Positions 1 to 7,002 of a stretch of 64,000 nt of DNA are shown one piece after another (position 1 is the stretch's first letter; each line of letters opens with the position of its first letter). Source of the DNA: CAZCPB01 sp044223975 (GTDB lineage: Bacteria; Planctomycetota; Phycisphaerae; Phycisphaerales; UBA1924); NCBI GenBank assembly GCA_044223975.1, contig JBGALI010000003.1, positions 248,001 to 312,000 of the forward strand, written 5' to 3'. The position numbers and the translations under genes were made by a program. The notes beneath the pieces were generated by a model that did no database searches, was not told the origin of the DNA, and saw nothing but the letters and a program-made list of their open reading frames with translations.

Positions 1-1112
1 TCAAGGATGCCCGCGAACTTCGGCTGCTCTCCCGGCTTCGCTCCGGCCCGGAGCACGTCGCGGATGTTGATCTTCTCGAGCTTCCAGCTCAGGTCAGCCG
101 GGCGCCCGGCCTCGGCGAGACGGGCCCGTCCCCCCGCGGTGATCGCGCCCCCGAGGGTGCGGAAGTCGAACGTCTTCAGGTCCGCCACGCCTCCCTTGAG
201 CGAGAGCGCGATGTCGCCCTTCTGGATGGGGATCTTGTACTCGCCCTGCGCGACGTTGAAGTCGGTGACGTTCACCGTCACATTCACGTCGCCCTCCATC
301 GCCTTCATCATCGGGACCGTGCCGGTCACACCCGCGGTGAGCCGGCCCTTGGCCTCGTGCTCGCGCAGCAGGCTCTGCAGCTGCGGCGGCAGACTCTGGA
401 TCGTCGCGTCGCTCACGTCGATCGCGACATCGCACGCCGCGACCTTCGCGACCATCGAATCAAGGTTCACCGCGCCCTTCACCTTCGCCGTCAGCTGCGG
501 GGCACGACCGAACGACGTGTCCAGGTCGTACCACACCCCGTCCGCGGCAGCCGTGGTCTTGGCGATGTTGAGGTCAAGCGACAGCCCCCCCAGCACCATC
601 GGCGGCGAGCCGTCGGCGAGCTGGTAGGTCACCGACGCGTTGCGGAGCTCGACCTTGTCGAGGCGCAGCACCGTCGAGAGCTTGACGTCCTCGTCGACTT
701 TCCGCGTTTCCGACGTGCCGCGGACGAACGGGACCAGACCCTTGAAGCCGCCTTCCTTGGTCTCGATCAGGTTCACGCCCGCGCCGTCGAGCACGATCTT
801 CTTGATCTTGATCGGCTGGCCCGAGGAGGGGATCTCGGCCAGCTCAAACTCCAGCAGCGCGATCTGGGCGACGCGCGTGCCGTCGCGGGCGGTGAGCGTC
901 GCGTCCTTCATCTCGACGTGGTACGGCGCGGTGTACAGGATCGACTTGAAGTCGATCGTCGGCTCGATGTAGCTCGAGGCGATCCGCACGATCTGCTTGC
1001 CGATCCACGTATCAACGCCCGAGGCGTTCTTCGAGCGCCACACCAGGAGCGCCGCCACGCCGCCCCCGGCCACGAGCACCAGGACGATGACGATCAGCAG
1101 GAACTTCTTCAT
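1..1112 (-). CDS. AsmA-like membrane-anchored protein (3' end outside window)
   Basis: The reverse strand reads open from an ATG at 1112 to the window edge, 370 codons without a stop. The product starts MKKFLLIVIVLVLV, one N-terminal membrane segment (about residues 3-24). A long region of alternating hydrophobic and charged residues follows, rich in beta-strand-like blocks and repeated 'L.G..I.A.G' patterns near the end (ITAGGRARLAEAG). This architecture fits the AsmA/TamB-like envelope proteins, thought to act in lipid transport or outer-membrane assembly. There is no SD; a TACCCT -10-like box lies 6 nt before the ATG. Family assignment comes from architecture only, so the function is tentative. 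Confidence 0.7.
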   Translation of the reverse strand, partial: MKKFLLIVIVLVLVAGGGVAALLVWRSKNASGVDTWIGKQIVRIASSYIEPTIDFKSILYTAPYHVEMKDATLTARDGTRVAQIALLEFELAEIPSSGQPIKIKKIVLDGAGVNLIETKEGGFKGLVPFVRGTSETRKVDEDVKLSTVLRLDKVELRNASVTYQLADGSPPMVLGGLSLDLNIAKTTAAADGVWYDLDTSFGRAPQLTAKVKGAVNLDSMVAKVAACDVAIDVSDATIQSLPPQLQSLLREHEAKGRLTAGVTGTVPMMKAMEGDVNVTVNVTDFNVAQGEYKIPIQKGDIALSLKGGVADLKTFDFRTLGGAITAGGRARLAEAGRPADLSWKLEKINIRDVLRAGAKPGEQPKFAGIL

Positions 1113-1118
1113 GCGCGA

Positions 1119-1124
1119 AGGGTA
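1119..1124 (-). promoter_or_regulatory. -10-like box (TACCCT), leaderless arrangement
   Basis: TACCCT on the minus strand ends 6 nt before the ATG at 1112. No SD-like purine tract lies between. Part of the leaderless set described in the findings. Confidence 0.4.
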
Positions 1125-1200
1125 CGCGCGGCGGATCGTTCGCTGCGGGCCGCGCCCTCCGCCGCGGCGGGCCCGCCCCTTGCAACCGGTCGCAGACCCA

Positions 1201-1231
1201 AGAAAAAAGACCGGGGAATCGCTCCCCGGTC
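1201..1231 (-). terminator. Rho-independent terminator of efp
   Basis: On the minus strand, a perfect 9-bp stem GACCGGGGA / TCCCCGGTC with a short loop is followed by TTTTTT. It starts about 40 nt after the efp stop codon. Confidence 0.9.
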
Positions 1232-1272
1232 CTGCTCTTCGATGTGCTGAACACGGGCCCCGGCCCGCTCGC

Positions 1273-1827
1273 TCAGGCGCGCGACTGGTACGAGCCGTTC
1301 TCGGTCGAGATGCGGATCGTCTCGCCGGTCTTGATGAACGCCGGCACCTTGACGACCAGGCCCGTTTCCATCAGCGCGTCCTTGGTCTGGTTCGTGACCG
1401 TCGCGCCCTTCACCTCGGGCGGGCAGTCCTTGATCGTCAATTCGACCGACGGCGGGAGCTCGATCAGCACCGGGTTGCCGTCGTACAGCAGCACGACCGC
1501 GGTCGTGTTGGGACGGAGGTACTTGAGCGCATCGCCCAGGATCCCCTCGTTGATCACGATCTGGTCGTAGTTCTCGCTGTCCATGAACGTCGCGCCCGAC
1601 GAGTCGGAGTAGAGGTACTCCATGGGGCGGCGGTCGAGGTCGATCACCTCGACGTCGTCCGACGAGCCGAGGCGCTTCTCGGACGACCGGCCGGAGAGCA
1701 CGTCCTTGTACTTGATCTGGATGAACGCCCGGAGATTGCCCGGCGTGCGGTGCTCGACGGTGCTCAGCACGCAGATCTTGCCGTCGATCTTGACACCCAG
1801 ACCACCGCGAAGGTCGGTCGCTTTCAT
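1273..1827 (-). CDS. efp: Translation elongation factor P
   Basis: The product is 184 aa, the usual EF-P length, with the KOW-like N-terminal domain, central OB domain (YLYSDSSGATFMDSENYDQI) and C-terminal OB domain ending TGETIRISTENGSYQSRA. EF-P binds between the ribosomal P and E sites and relieves stalling on polyproline stretches. The ATG at 1827 is chosen because MKATDLRGGLGVKID matches family N-termini; the longer upstream reading is not EF-P-like. Domain I has RTPGNLRAF, so the loop-tip position that is lysine 34 in E. coli appears to be Asn31. A TATCAT -10-like box lies about 50 nt upstream and a strong terminator follows. Confidence 0.95.
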   Translation of the reverse strand: MKATDLRGGLGVKIDGKICVLSTVEHRTPGNLRAFIQIKYKDVLSGRSSEKRLGSSDDVEVIDLDRRPMEYLYSDSSGATFMDSENYDQIVINEGILGDALKYLRPNTTAVVLLYDGNPVLIELPPSVELTIKDCPPEVKGATVTNQTKDALMETGLVVKVPAFIKTGETIRISTENGSYQSRA

Positions 1828-1878
1828 GGATTCATTCCGTAAGTTGAGGCCCCGACGCCCGACGGGCGAGGGGTCGTC

Positions 1879-1884
1879 ATGATA
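1879..1884 (-). promoter_or_regulatory. Possible -10 box of efp (TATCAT)
   Basis: TATCAT on the minus strand about 50 nt upstream of the efp ATG. No clear -35 element is visible. Confidence 0.3.
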
Positions 1885-2005
1885 GGCGCAGGCCCCGCGG
1901 CAGACGACCGAGCACGCTCGTCGGGCCCGCGGGCACCGCCCGCATGGAACCCGACCGCCGCGCGCCGTACCGTCCTCGTTCACAGGAATCCCCGAGGAGC
2001 CGACC

Positions 2006-3061
2006 ATGACGATTTCCCGCCGCGACTTCCTTCTTGCCGGTTCGACGCTCGCCGCCGCCACGCTCATCGCGCCGCGCGCCTGGGCCCGGCGCCAGCCGGT
2101 GCTTCAGCCCCCCACCACGCGCCAGGTCAACCCCGGCGAGACCCGTTACTTCGATTGGAAGAAGGCCGCCGATGGCGTCCAGGTCGCCTTCGGCGAGGGC
2201 GGCAACGCGCTGGTCATGGTGGGTAAGGACGGGGCCCTGCTCATCGACACGAAGAACTGCGGCTTCGGTGAAACACTGCGGAAGGAGGGCGTCTCCTTCG
2301 GCTCGCTCATGGCCCTGGTCATCAACACCCACCACCACGCCGACCACACCGGCGGCAACTGCGCCTTCACCGGCGACGTCGCCGTCCTCGCGCACACGAA
2401 GGCCAAGCCGCGCATCGCCGCCAACGTGCCCCGCTACATCTCGGGCGCCAAGAGCACCGTGAGCACCTTGTTCAAGAGCAACAAGCTCTCGGCCCGCGGC
2501 GTGCGCGAGTCGGCGATGAAGCTCGCCGGCACGCTCGACGAACTCAAGGACCCGCAGAAGGTCGCCGCGCTCTTCGAGCCCACCAAGACCACCGAGGGCA
2601 ACGAGACGCTCACCGTCGGCGGCAAAAAGGTTGAGCTCACGCACGTCGGCCCCGGCCACACCGACAACGACCTCATCGTGTTCCTGCCCGAGGCCAACGT
2701 GCTCCACACCGGCGACCTGGTCTTCCACAAGTGGTGGCCGTACATCGACCGCGCCGGCGGCGCCGACACCGCGGGGTGGATCCGCTCGTGCGAGAAGATC
2801 CTGACGCTGTGCAACGACAAGACCGTCGTGGTGCCCGGGCACGGCGACATCACCGACAAGTCCGGCGTGCAGGGGCAGATCGACTTCTTCAAGAAGATGC
2901 GCGACGCCGCGGCAAAGGCCGTCAAGGACGGCGTCACGCGCGACGCCTTCATCGCCATGCCCTTCGAAGACTACAAGGGCTTCGCCGAGGCCTCGAACTT
3001 CATCAGGCCCGTCACGCTCGGAGGCCTCTACGACGAGGCCGCGGGGACGCCGGCGCAGTAA
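2006..3061 (+). CDS. Tat-exported metallo-beta-lactamase-fold hydrolase
   Basis: The product is 351 aa. The N-terminus MTISRRDFLLAGSTLAAATL is a twin-arginine signal with hydrophobic core and likely cleavage near APRAWA. The metallo-beta-lactamase ligand set looks complete: HHHADH at residues 109-114, a later histidine in VGPGHTDND, the aspartate of LHTGDLVF and PGHGD. It is probably a folded zinc or iron hydrolase exported to the periplasm; the substrate cannot be read from sequence. GAGGAG lies 6 nt before the ATG, so the start is well supported. It stands alone between divergent efp and the convergent toxin-antitoxin pair. Confidence 0.9.
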   Translation: MTISRRDFLLAGSTLAAATLIAPRAWARRQPVLQPPTTRQVNPGETRYFDWKKAADGVQVAFGEGGNALVMVGKDGALLIDTKNCGFGETLRKEGVSFGSLMALVINTHHHADHTGGNCAFTGDVAVLAHTKAKPRIAANVPRYISGAKSTVSTLFKSNKLSARGVRESAMKLAGTLDELKDPQKVAALFEPTKTTEGNETLTVGGKKVELTHVGPGHTDNDLIVFLPEANVLHTGDLVFHKWWPYIDRAGGADTAGWIRSCEKILTLCNDKTVVVPGHGDITDKSGVQGQIDFFKKMRDAAAKAVKDGVTRDAFIAMPFEDYKGFAEASNFIRPVTLGGLYDEAAGTPAQ

Positions 3062-3078
3062 GCCCCGACATCGCGCCG

Positions 3079-3390
3079 CTACGGCAACTGCGAATCGATC
3101 TCGCGAGCGCCGTGCAGAACGCGCAGCACACGGACGACGTCGCCGGCGTGAACGTAGAAGACGAGGAACGGCCGAAATCCCTCGATCGAAACGGACCGTA
3201 ATCCGACGAGGCCCGGGTGCGGAAGTTCGCGCACTCGCCCGATGTCGGGCGCGCTGGCAAGGCGCTCGAACGTCTCCCACACCGCCTCGTAGAACCGCAG
3301 AGCGGTATCAAGACTGTCGATCGCGATGTACGCCGCGATATCGTCGGCGTCGCGCTCGGCCTGGGGGCTGAGCACCACGCGAGCGCTCAC
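3079..3390 (-). CDS. RelE/ParE-superfamily toxin
   Basis: The product is 103 aa from a GTG that overlaps the antitoxin stop codon (GTGA), which implies translational coupling. It matches the ParE/RelE plasmid-stabilisation fold: SPQAERDADDIAAYIA at the N-terminus, EAVWETFERLASAPDIGR in the middle, and the C-terminal strand pair FLVFYVHAGDVVRVLRVLHGAR. ParE types poison gyrase and RelE types cut mRNA on the ribosome; sequence alone does not decide which applies here. It is the second gene of the two-gene module after the RHH-like antitoxin. Confidence 0.85.
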   Translation of the reverse strand: MSARVVLSPQAERDADDIAAYIAIDSLDTALRFYEAVWETFERLASAPDIGRVRELPHPGLVGLRSVSIEGFRPFLVFYVHAGDVVRVLRVLHGAREIDSQLP

Positions 3391-3668
3391 CCGGCCTTGC
3401 TCCGTCGCTGCCTGTCGGAGAGATCCTGCTTCTTCTGATCCCACTCCGAGCGCGTTGGCGTACGCCCGGTCCCGGCCAGACCGCGGGACAGTTCAGCCAC
3501 CAGTTCGCCGGGGGTCGGCGGCACCTGAGGAAGGCGGGCGGCTCCCAATGCTTCGTCCAGCAATGCCAGCACACACTCATCCAGCGTCGCGTGTCCACGG
3601 GCTGACGCACGAGCCTTGAGAAGGGCCTCGAGCCGATCGGAGATGGATAGCGTGAGCGAGCGACCCAT
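3387..3668 (-). CDS. ParD/CopG-like antitoxin
   Basis: The product is 93 aa. MGRSLTLSISDRLEALLKAR followed by a helical segment (TLDECVLALLDEAL) fits a ribbon-helix-helix DNA-binding N-terminus. The charged, proline-rich tail (SEWDQKKQDLSDRQRRSKAG) is the expected toxin-wrapping segment. The stop overlaps the toxin start by 4 nt. The ATG at 3668 is 9 nt after a TACAAT -10-like box with no SD, so a longer upstream start is unlikely. A perfect 12-bp palindrome just upstream may be its autoregulatory operator. Confidence 0.8.
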   Translation of the reverse strand: MGRSLTLSISDRLEALLKARASARGHATLDECVLALLDEALGAARLPQVPPTPGELVAELSRGLAGTGRTPTRSEWDQKKQDLSDRQRRSKAG

Positions 3669-3677
3669 GTTGCGGGA

Positions 3678-3683
3678 ATTGTA
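3678..3683 (-). promoter_or_regulatory. -10 box of toxin-antitoxin operon (TACAAT)
   Basis: TACAAT on the minus strand ends 9 nt before the antitoxin ATG, inside a 37-nt intergenic gap. It is a near-consensus -10 in a leaderless arrangement. Confidence 0.5.
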
Positions 3684-3688
3684 GCGGC

Positions 3689-3700
3689 CGGCCATGGCCG
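3689..3700. promoter_or_regulatory. Palindrome, possible antitoxin operator
   Basis: CGGCCATGGCCG is a perfect 12-bp palindrome lying 5 bp upstream of the TACAAT box and just downstream of the neighbouring stop codon. RHH antitoxins usually bind such sites. High GC makes chance palindromes common, so this is tentative. Confidence 0.35.
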
Positions 3701-3705
3701 CGGCA

Positions 3706-4650
3706 TTACAGACCGACGCGCTCGCCCTCCTCCGCAACGCCGAACCCGCGCCGCTCGATCTCGCGTCGCTCCGCCCCGTCGCGCTGCGCCGGGTTGGTGT
3801 GGTTGAGATGAATGAACCGCACCTTCTTCCGTTCGGACTCAGGCAGGGGCGCCAGCCGATCCATCGTCTTCGTGATGAACGGGTGCGGGAATCCCGTCAT
3901 GTCACGCCCGGGGATCTCGCCGTTGGCCCAGAACGTGCCGTCGACGTACGCAACGTCGACCTTTGCAAGCTCGTCCTCGAGGCGCACACCCATCGCGTCC
4001 CACGGCTCCCACGCGTCGATGTCGGGGATGTACAGCACGGCGCGCCGCGGCCCCGCGATGCGGAAGCCGACGACCTCGGAGAACTCCTGCCGGTGCGGCA
4101 CGAACATCGGCGTGACCGAGATGCCATCGCCCAGCGCCACCGGTTCGCCCGCGAGCATCTCCTTGAGCGAGACGTTGCCCAGCCGTACGAGCTGGCTCCA
4201 CGGGCCGCTGGTCTCCAGGAAGTTCTTCATCCGCGGCATGGCGTGCACGGGGATCTCCCGCGCGCCCATCGACTCGTGCCCAAGGAACATCAATCCCGTG
4301 TAGTGGCCGATGTGCGCGTGGGTCAGGAATACGCCGTCGAGGGCCGGGCCCGCACGCGACCCCGCCGCGGCGTTGAGGGCGTAGAGCTGGTCCCGGAAAT
4401 CTGGCGTGGCATCGATCATCCACCGCGAGCCCGTTCGCGGCTCGACGATCCCGACGCAAGCGACCTTGCGCCGCTGCGCCAGATCGGTCCATCCCGGTTC
4501 ACCGAATGCCCCCGCCTGCGGGGTCCCGCCGTCCTGGGCAATGCCCAGCACCACTATGAACGGCTCCCGATCACTCGGCGCACTCACCGCGCTCGTCGCG
4601 CACCCGCCGAGCATCAGCACGCTCATCAGTATCAGCGCCGCTCGCCACAT
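3706..4650 (-). CDS. PqqB-like metallo-beta-lactamase-fold lipoprotein
   Basis: The product is 314 aa with a lipoprotein signal (LMLGGC, Cys17). The body follows PqqB: VVLGIAQDGGTPQAG, DATPDFRDQL, LTHAHIGHYTGL, IPDIDAWEPWD, YVDGTFW and IHLNHTNPAQ. PqqB acts in pyrroloquinoline quinone formation, but no pqqA, C, D or E gene is nearby and PqqB itself is not a lipoprotein, so this is a paralogue of unknown substrate. The ligand motif is HAHIGH, with Gly where many family members have Asp. It lies 10 nt after mqnC, and its own TAGACT box overlaps the mqnC stop codon. Confidence 0.8.
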   Translation of the reverse strand: MWRAALILMSVLMLGGCATSAVSAPSDREPFIVVLGIAQDGGTPQAGAFGEPGWTDLAQRRKVACVGIVEPRTGSRWMIDATPDFRDQLYALNAAAGSRAGPALDGVFLTHAHIGHYTGLMFLGHESMGAREIPVHAMPRMKNFLETSGPWSQLVRLGNVSLKEMLAGEPVALGDGISVTPMFVPHRQEFSEVVGFRIAGPRRAVLYIPDIDAWEPWDAMGVRLEDELAKVDVAYVDGTFWANGEIPGRDMTGFPHPFITKTMDRLAPLPESERKKVRFIHLNHTNPAQRDGAERREIERRGFGVAEEGERVGL

Positions 4651-4657
4651 GCGGGCG

Positions 4658-4663
4658 AGTCTA
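4658..4663 (-). promoter_or_regulatory. -10-like box (TAGACT) overlapping mqnC stop
   Basis: TAGACT on the minus strand begins with the mqnC TAG stop codon and ends 7 nt before the ATG of the PqqB-like gene. It would give a leaderless internal transcript. Confidence 0.45.
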
Positions 4664-6184
4664 CTTGATCGTCGACACCGTCAGCTTTGTCTTGGCCTGT
4701 TTGGGCGCCTGCTGGTGCATCTTTCTTGCCCGGTGCTGACTCCAGTCCGTGACCGACAGGTCCGGCGACGCCGGGCCGTCGTGGACGCGCAGGATGTCGT
4801 ACGTGTTGTTCCGCTGCGCCGGCACGAATCCCGCGCCCCGGATCAGCCGGCACAGGAGCGCCTCGTCCAGGCAGTACGTCGTCCCCGCGCTGCTGACGAC
4901 GTTCTCCTCCATCATCACGCTGCCCATGTCGCTGGCGCCGAACATGAGCCCCGTCTGCCCCACGTGCGGGCCCATCGTCACCCAGCTCGCGCCGATCGAG
5001 TAGATGTTGTCCAGGAACAGGCGCGACAGCGCCTGCGTCCGTAGGTAGTCCGTCGACCCCGACATCCGAACCCGCCGCCCGAACTCCGCGGCTGCCGGGC
5101 CAAGCTCGCGGTAATCGACCTCCGGGTTCTTCCCCCATTCAAACGCCCGCGCCACCACATCCCCCGGAAACTCGGCCCCCAGTTCGCCCTCACCCCGCCC
5201 CCAGTCCGGCACGCGCCCCAGCGGCGTGTTCTCACGCTGGAAGGGCCAGGAAATGAAGGCGGTGTAGTGGCCGGGGGGCGAGGAAGTGACAGAGCGACAG
5301 AGTGACGGAGTGACGGAGTGAGCGCCAGAAACGCGGCCCCTGTTCTTCTCCCCCACTTCGTCACTTCGTCTCTCCGTCACTTCGTCACTTCCGCGCAGCG
5401 CCCTGTCCTGCCACTCCCGCACCAGCCCCATGTGGTGCACGCGGTCCGCGTACCCCTCGATGTGCCCGAACATCATCGTCGCGCTGGTAAACATTCCGAT
5501 CGAGTGGGCCGCGTTCATCACCGTCAGCCACGCCTCCGCCGTGCACTTGCCCAGCCCGATCTTGCGCCGCACCGGCGCCGCGAAGATCTCCCCGCCGCCC
5601 CCCGGCAGCGAGTCCAGCCCCGCCTCGTTCAGCTTGACCAGAACCCAGCGGCACTTGGCCGCAAAGTCCGCTCCCGGCGGGTCAAAGAAGTTCACGAACT
5701 CCACCATCTCCGGCGGGCTGAACGCGTGCACGTGCACGCTCGGGAACTTCTCCTTGATCGACGACAGCAGATCGAGGTAGTAGTCCAGCGGCAGGTCCGG
5801 GTTCATCCCCCCCTGCATCAGCACCTGCGTCCCGCCGATCGCGACCAGCGCCGCGATCTTCTCGTGGATCGCTTCCTTGCTCAGCGTGTACGCGTCGTGG
5901 TCGCTCGCATCGCGCCGGAAGGCACAGAACGTGCACCTGGCCGTGCACACGTTCGTGTAGTTGATGTTCCGGTCGATCACGTACGTGCGAAAAGTCTCCC
6001 CGTGAATCCGGCGGCAGCGCGCATCGGCCCATCGCCCCAGGCTCGTGAGCGGCATGGTGTTGAACAGTTCAAGCGCCTGCAGGCTCGTCAGCCGCGCCTC
6101 CCCCACCACCACCGCCGCCAGCAACCCCGCATCATCGGCGCGGAGGTCGGGGTGCTCGGGCGGGGGCGTATACCGGCTGGACAT
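4661..6184 (-). CDS. mqnC: Cyclic dehypoxanthinyl futalosine synthase (radical SAM)
   Basis: The product is 507 aa. NINYTNVCTARCTFCAF carries the radical-SAM CxxxCxxC cluster (Cys80, Cys84, Cys87) in the wording typical of MqnC, which cyclises dehypoxanthine futalosine in the futalosine route to menaquinone. TSATMMFGH, YTAFISWPFQRENT, STDYLRTQALSRLFLDNI and MMEENVVSSAG are further family blocks. Usual length is about 360-380 aa. The excess comes from an in-frame palindromic repeat (about residues 265-301) and a second insertion around residues 320-365. The start at 6184 has GGAG 8-11 nt upstream. The PqqB-like gene follows after 10 nt. Confidence 0.9.
   Translation of the reverse strand: MSSRYTPPPEHPDLRADDAGLLAAVVVGEARLTSLQALELFNTMPLTSLGRWADARCRRIHGETFRTYVIDRNINYTNVCTARCTFCAFRRDASDHDAYTLSKEAIHEKIAALVAIGGTQVLMQGGMNPDLPLDYYLDLLSSIKEKFPSVHVHAFSPPEMVEFVNFFDPPGADFAAKCRWVLVKLNEAGLDSLPGGGGEIFAAPVRRKIGLGKCTAEAWLTVMNAAHSIGMFTSATMMFGHIEGYADRVHHMGLVREWQDRALRGSDEVTERRSDEVGEKNRGRVSGAHSVTPSLCRSVTSSPPGHYTAFISWPFQRENTPLGRVPDWGRGEGELGAEFPGDVVARAFEWGKNPEVDYRELGPAAAEFGRRVRMSGSTDYLRTQALSRLFLDNIYSIGASWVTMGPHVGQTGLMFGASDMGSVMMEENVVSSAGTTYCLDEALLCRLIRGAGFVPAQRNNTYDILRVHDGPASPDLSVTDWSQHRARKMHQQAPKQAKTKLTVSTIK
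5283..5391. repeat. Inverted octamer-array element inside mqnC
   Basis: Two 40-nt arms (5283-5322 and 5352-5391) are each five copies of an octamer near RRAGTGAC. The right arm is the reverse complement of the left at about 32 of 40 positions, with a 29-nt loop. The element lies in frame in mqnC and encodes the non-conserved stretch between EWQDRAL and GHYTAFISW. Confidence 0.85.
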
Positions 6185-6205
6185 GCGGGAACTCCGACGG
6201 TGAGT

Positions 6206-6223
6206 TTTCAGCAACTACTGAAA
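6206..6223. promoter_or_regulatory. Inverted repeat upstream of mqnC
   Basis: TTTCAG-N6-CTGAAA lies 22 nt before the mqnC ATG in the divergent intergenic region. It is AT-rich against a GC-rich background, so it may be an operator. No regulator is identified. Confidence 0.35.
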
Positions 6224-6334
6224 GTTCATGACTGTATCGCCGCCCCCCGCCCGCGGCCAGAGTTCGCGCCCGCCGCACGCCCCGGGACGAATTCGCGCGA
6301 AACACGCCGACTTCGTGCCCGGCGATCTCCCCGG

Positions 6335-6340
6335 TAGACT
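6335..6340 (+). promoter_or_regulatory. -10 box (TAGACT), leaderless arrangement
   Basis: TAGACT ends 6 nt before the ATG at 6347, followed by GCGCCC and no SD. A weak TTCGTG lies 17 nt upstream. Confidence 0.5.
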
Positions 6341-6346
6341 GCGCCC

Positions 6347-6976
6347 ATGAGCCCCGCCACCGCCCGCCCCGCCCGCTCGACTCCCAAGCGCCCCGCTCGT
6401 TCCAAGCCCCGGACCGCACCCAAGGCCCCCGCCCCAGCCATCTCCGACGCCGCCGTGCGCAAAGCCACCGGCCGCGCTTGGGACGAGTGGTTCGCCATCC
6501 TCGACGCCTTCGACGTCAAGAAGCACGGGCACAAGGCCGCCGCGGCGCACCTTCACGCCAAGAAGGCCGGCGACTGGTGGGCCCAGATGATCGTCGTCAC
6601 CTACGAGCGCGCCCGCGGCCTGCGCGTGAAGCATCAGACCGCCCGCGGCTACTCCGTCAGCGCCAGCCGCGTGATCAACGCGCCGCTCGCCGAGGCCTTC
6701 GACGCGGTGACCAACCGCAAGCGACGCGCCGCGTGGCTCCCGCGCCTCAACCTTAAACCCGGCAAGGCCACCCCGCGCAAGTACGCCCGCTTCGCCGTGA
6801 TCTCGGGCGACGAGGAGACTTCCTCGAGCCTCGAGATCAACTTCTACGACAAGGGCGCCGCCCGCTGCCAGGTCACGATCCAGCATTCCAAGTTGCGGAC
6901 AGCCCAAGACGTCAAGCGCATGAAGACCACCTGGTCCGAGGCCGTGGACCGGCTGCGATCCACCCTGGAATCCTGA
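6347..6976 (+). CDS. DUF4287 plus SRPBCC-like domain protein
   Basis: The product is 209 aa. A basic, proline/alanine-rich N-terminal tail of about 30 residues precedes a helical domain (VRKATGRAWDEWFAILDAF to YERARGLRVKHQ) that resembles DUF4287. The second half (SVSASRVINAPLAEAFDAV, TSSSLEINFYDKGAARCQVTIQHSKL) resembles an SRPBCC/AHSA1 ligand-binding domain. The biochemical role is unknown. The ATG is 6 nt after a TAGACT box, with no SD. Confidence 0.75.
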   Translation: MSPATARPARSTPKRPARSKPRTAPKAPAPAISDAAVRKATGRAWDEWFAILDAFDVKKHGHKAAAAHLHAKKAGDWWAQMIVVTYERARGLRVKHQTARGYSVSASRVINAPLAEAFDAVTNRKRRAAWLPRLNLKPGKATPRKYARFAVISGDEETSSSLEINFYDKGAARCQVTIQHSKLRTAQDVKRMKTTWSEAVDRLRSTLES

Positions 6977-7002
6977 GGCGCCCGCACGCCACGGAGCGCC
7001 GC

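Noticed and set aside
1877..3280. 467-codon minus-strand frame across the 2006 gene
   Set aside because: Opposite a gene with a Tat signal and complete metal ligands; no family likeness on the minus strand.
3706..6184. A PQQ biosynthesis operon
   Set aside because: Only a PqqB-like gene is present, with a lipoprotein signal; its neighbour is the menaquinone gene mqnC.
5318..6337. 339-codon plus-strand frame opposite mqnC
   Set aside because: His/Arg-rich shadow; crosses the repeat and the mqnC promoter region.
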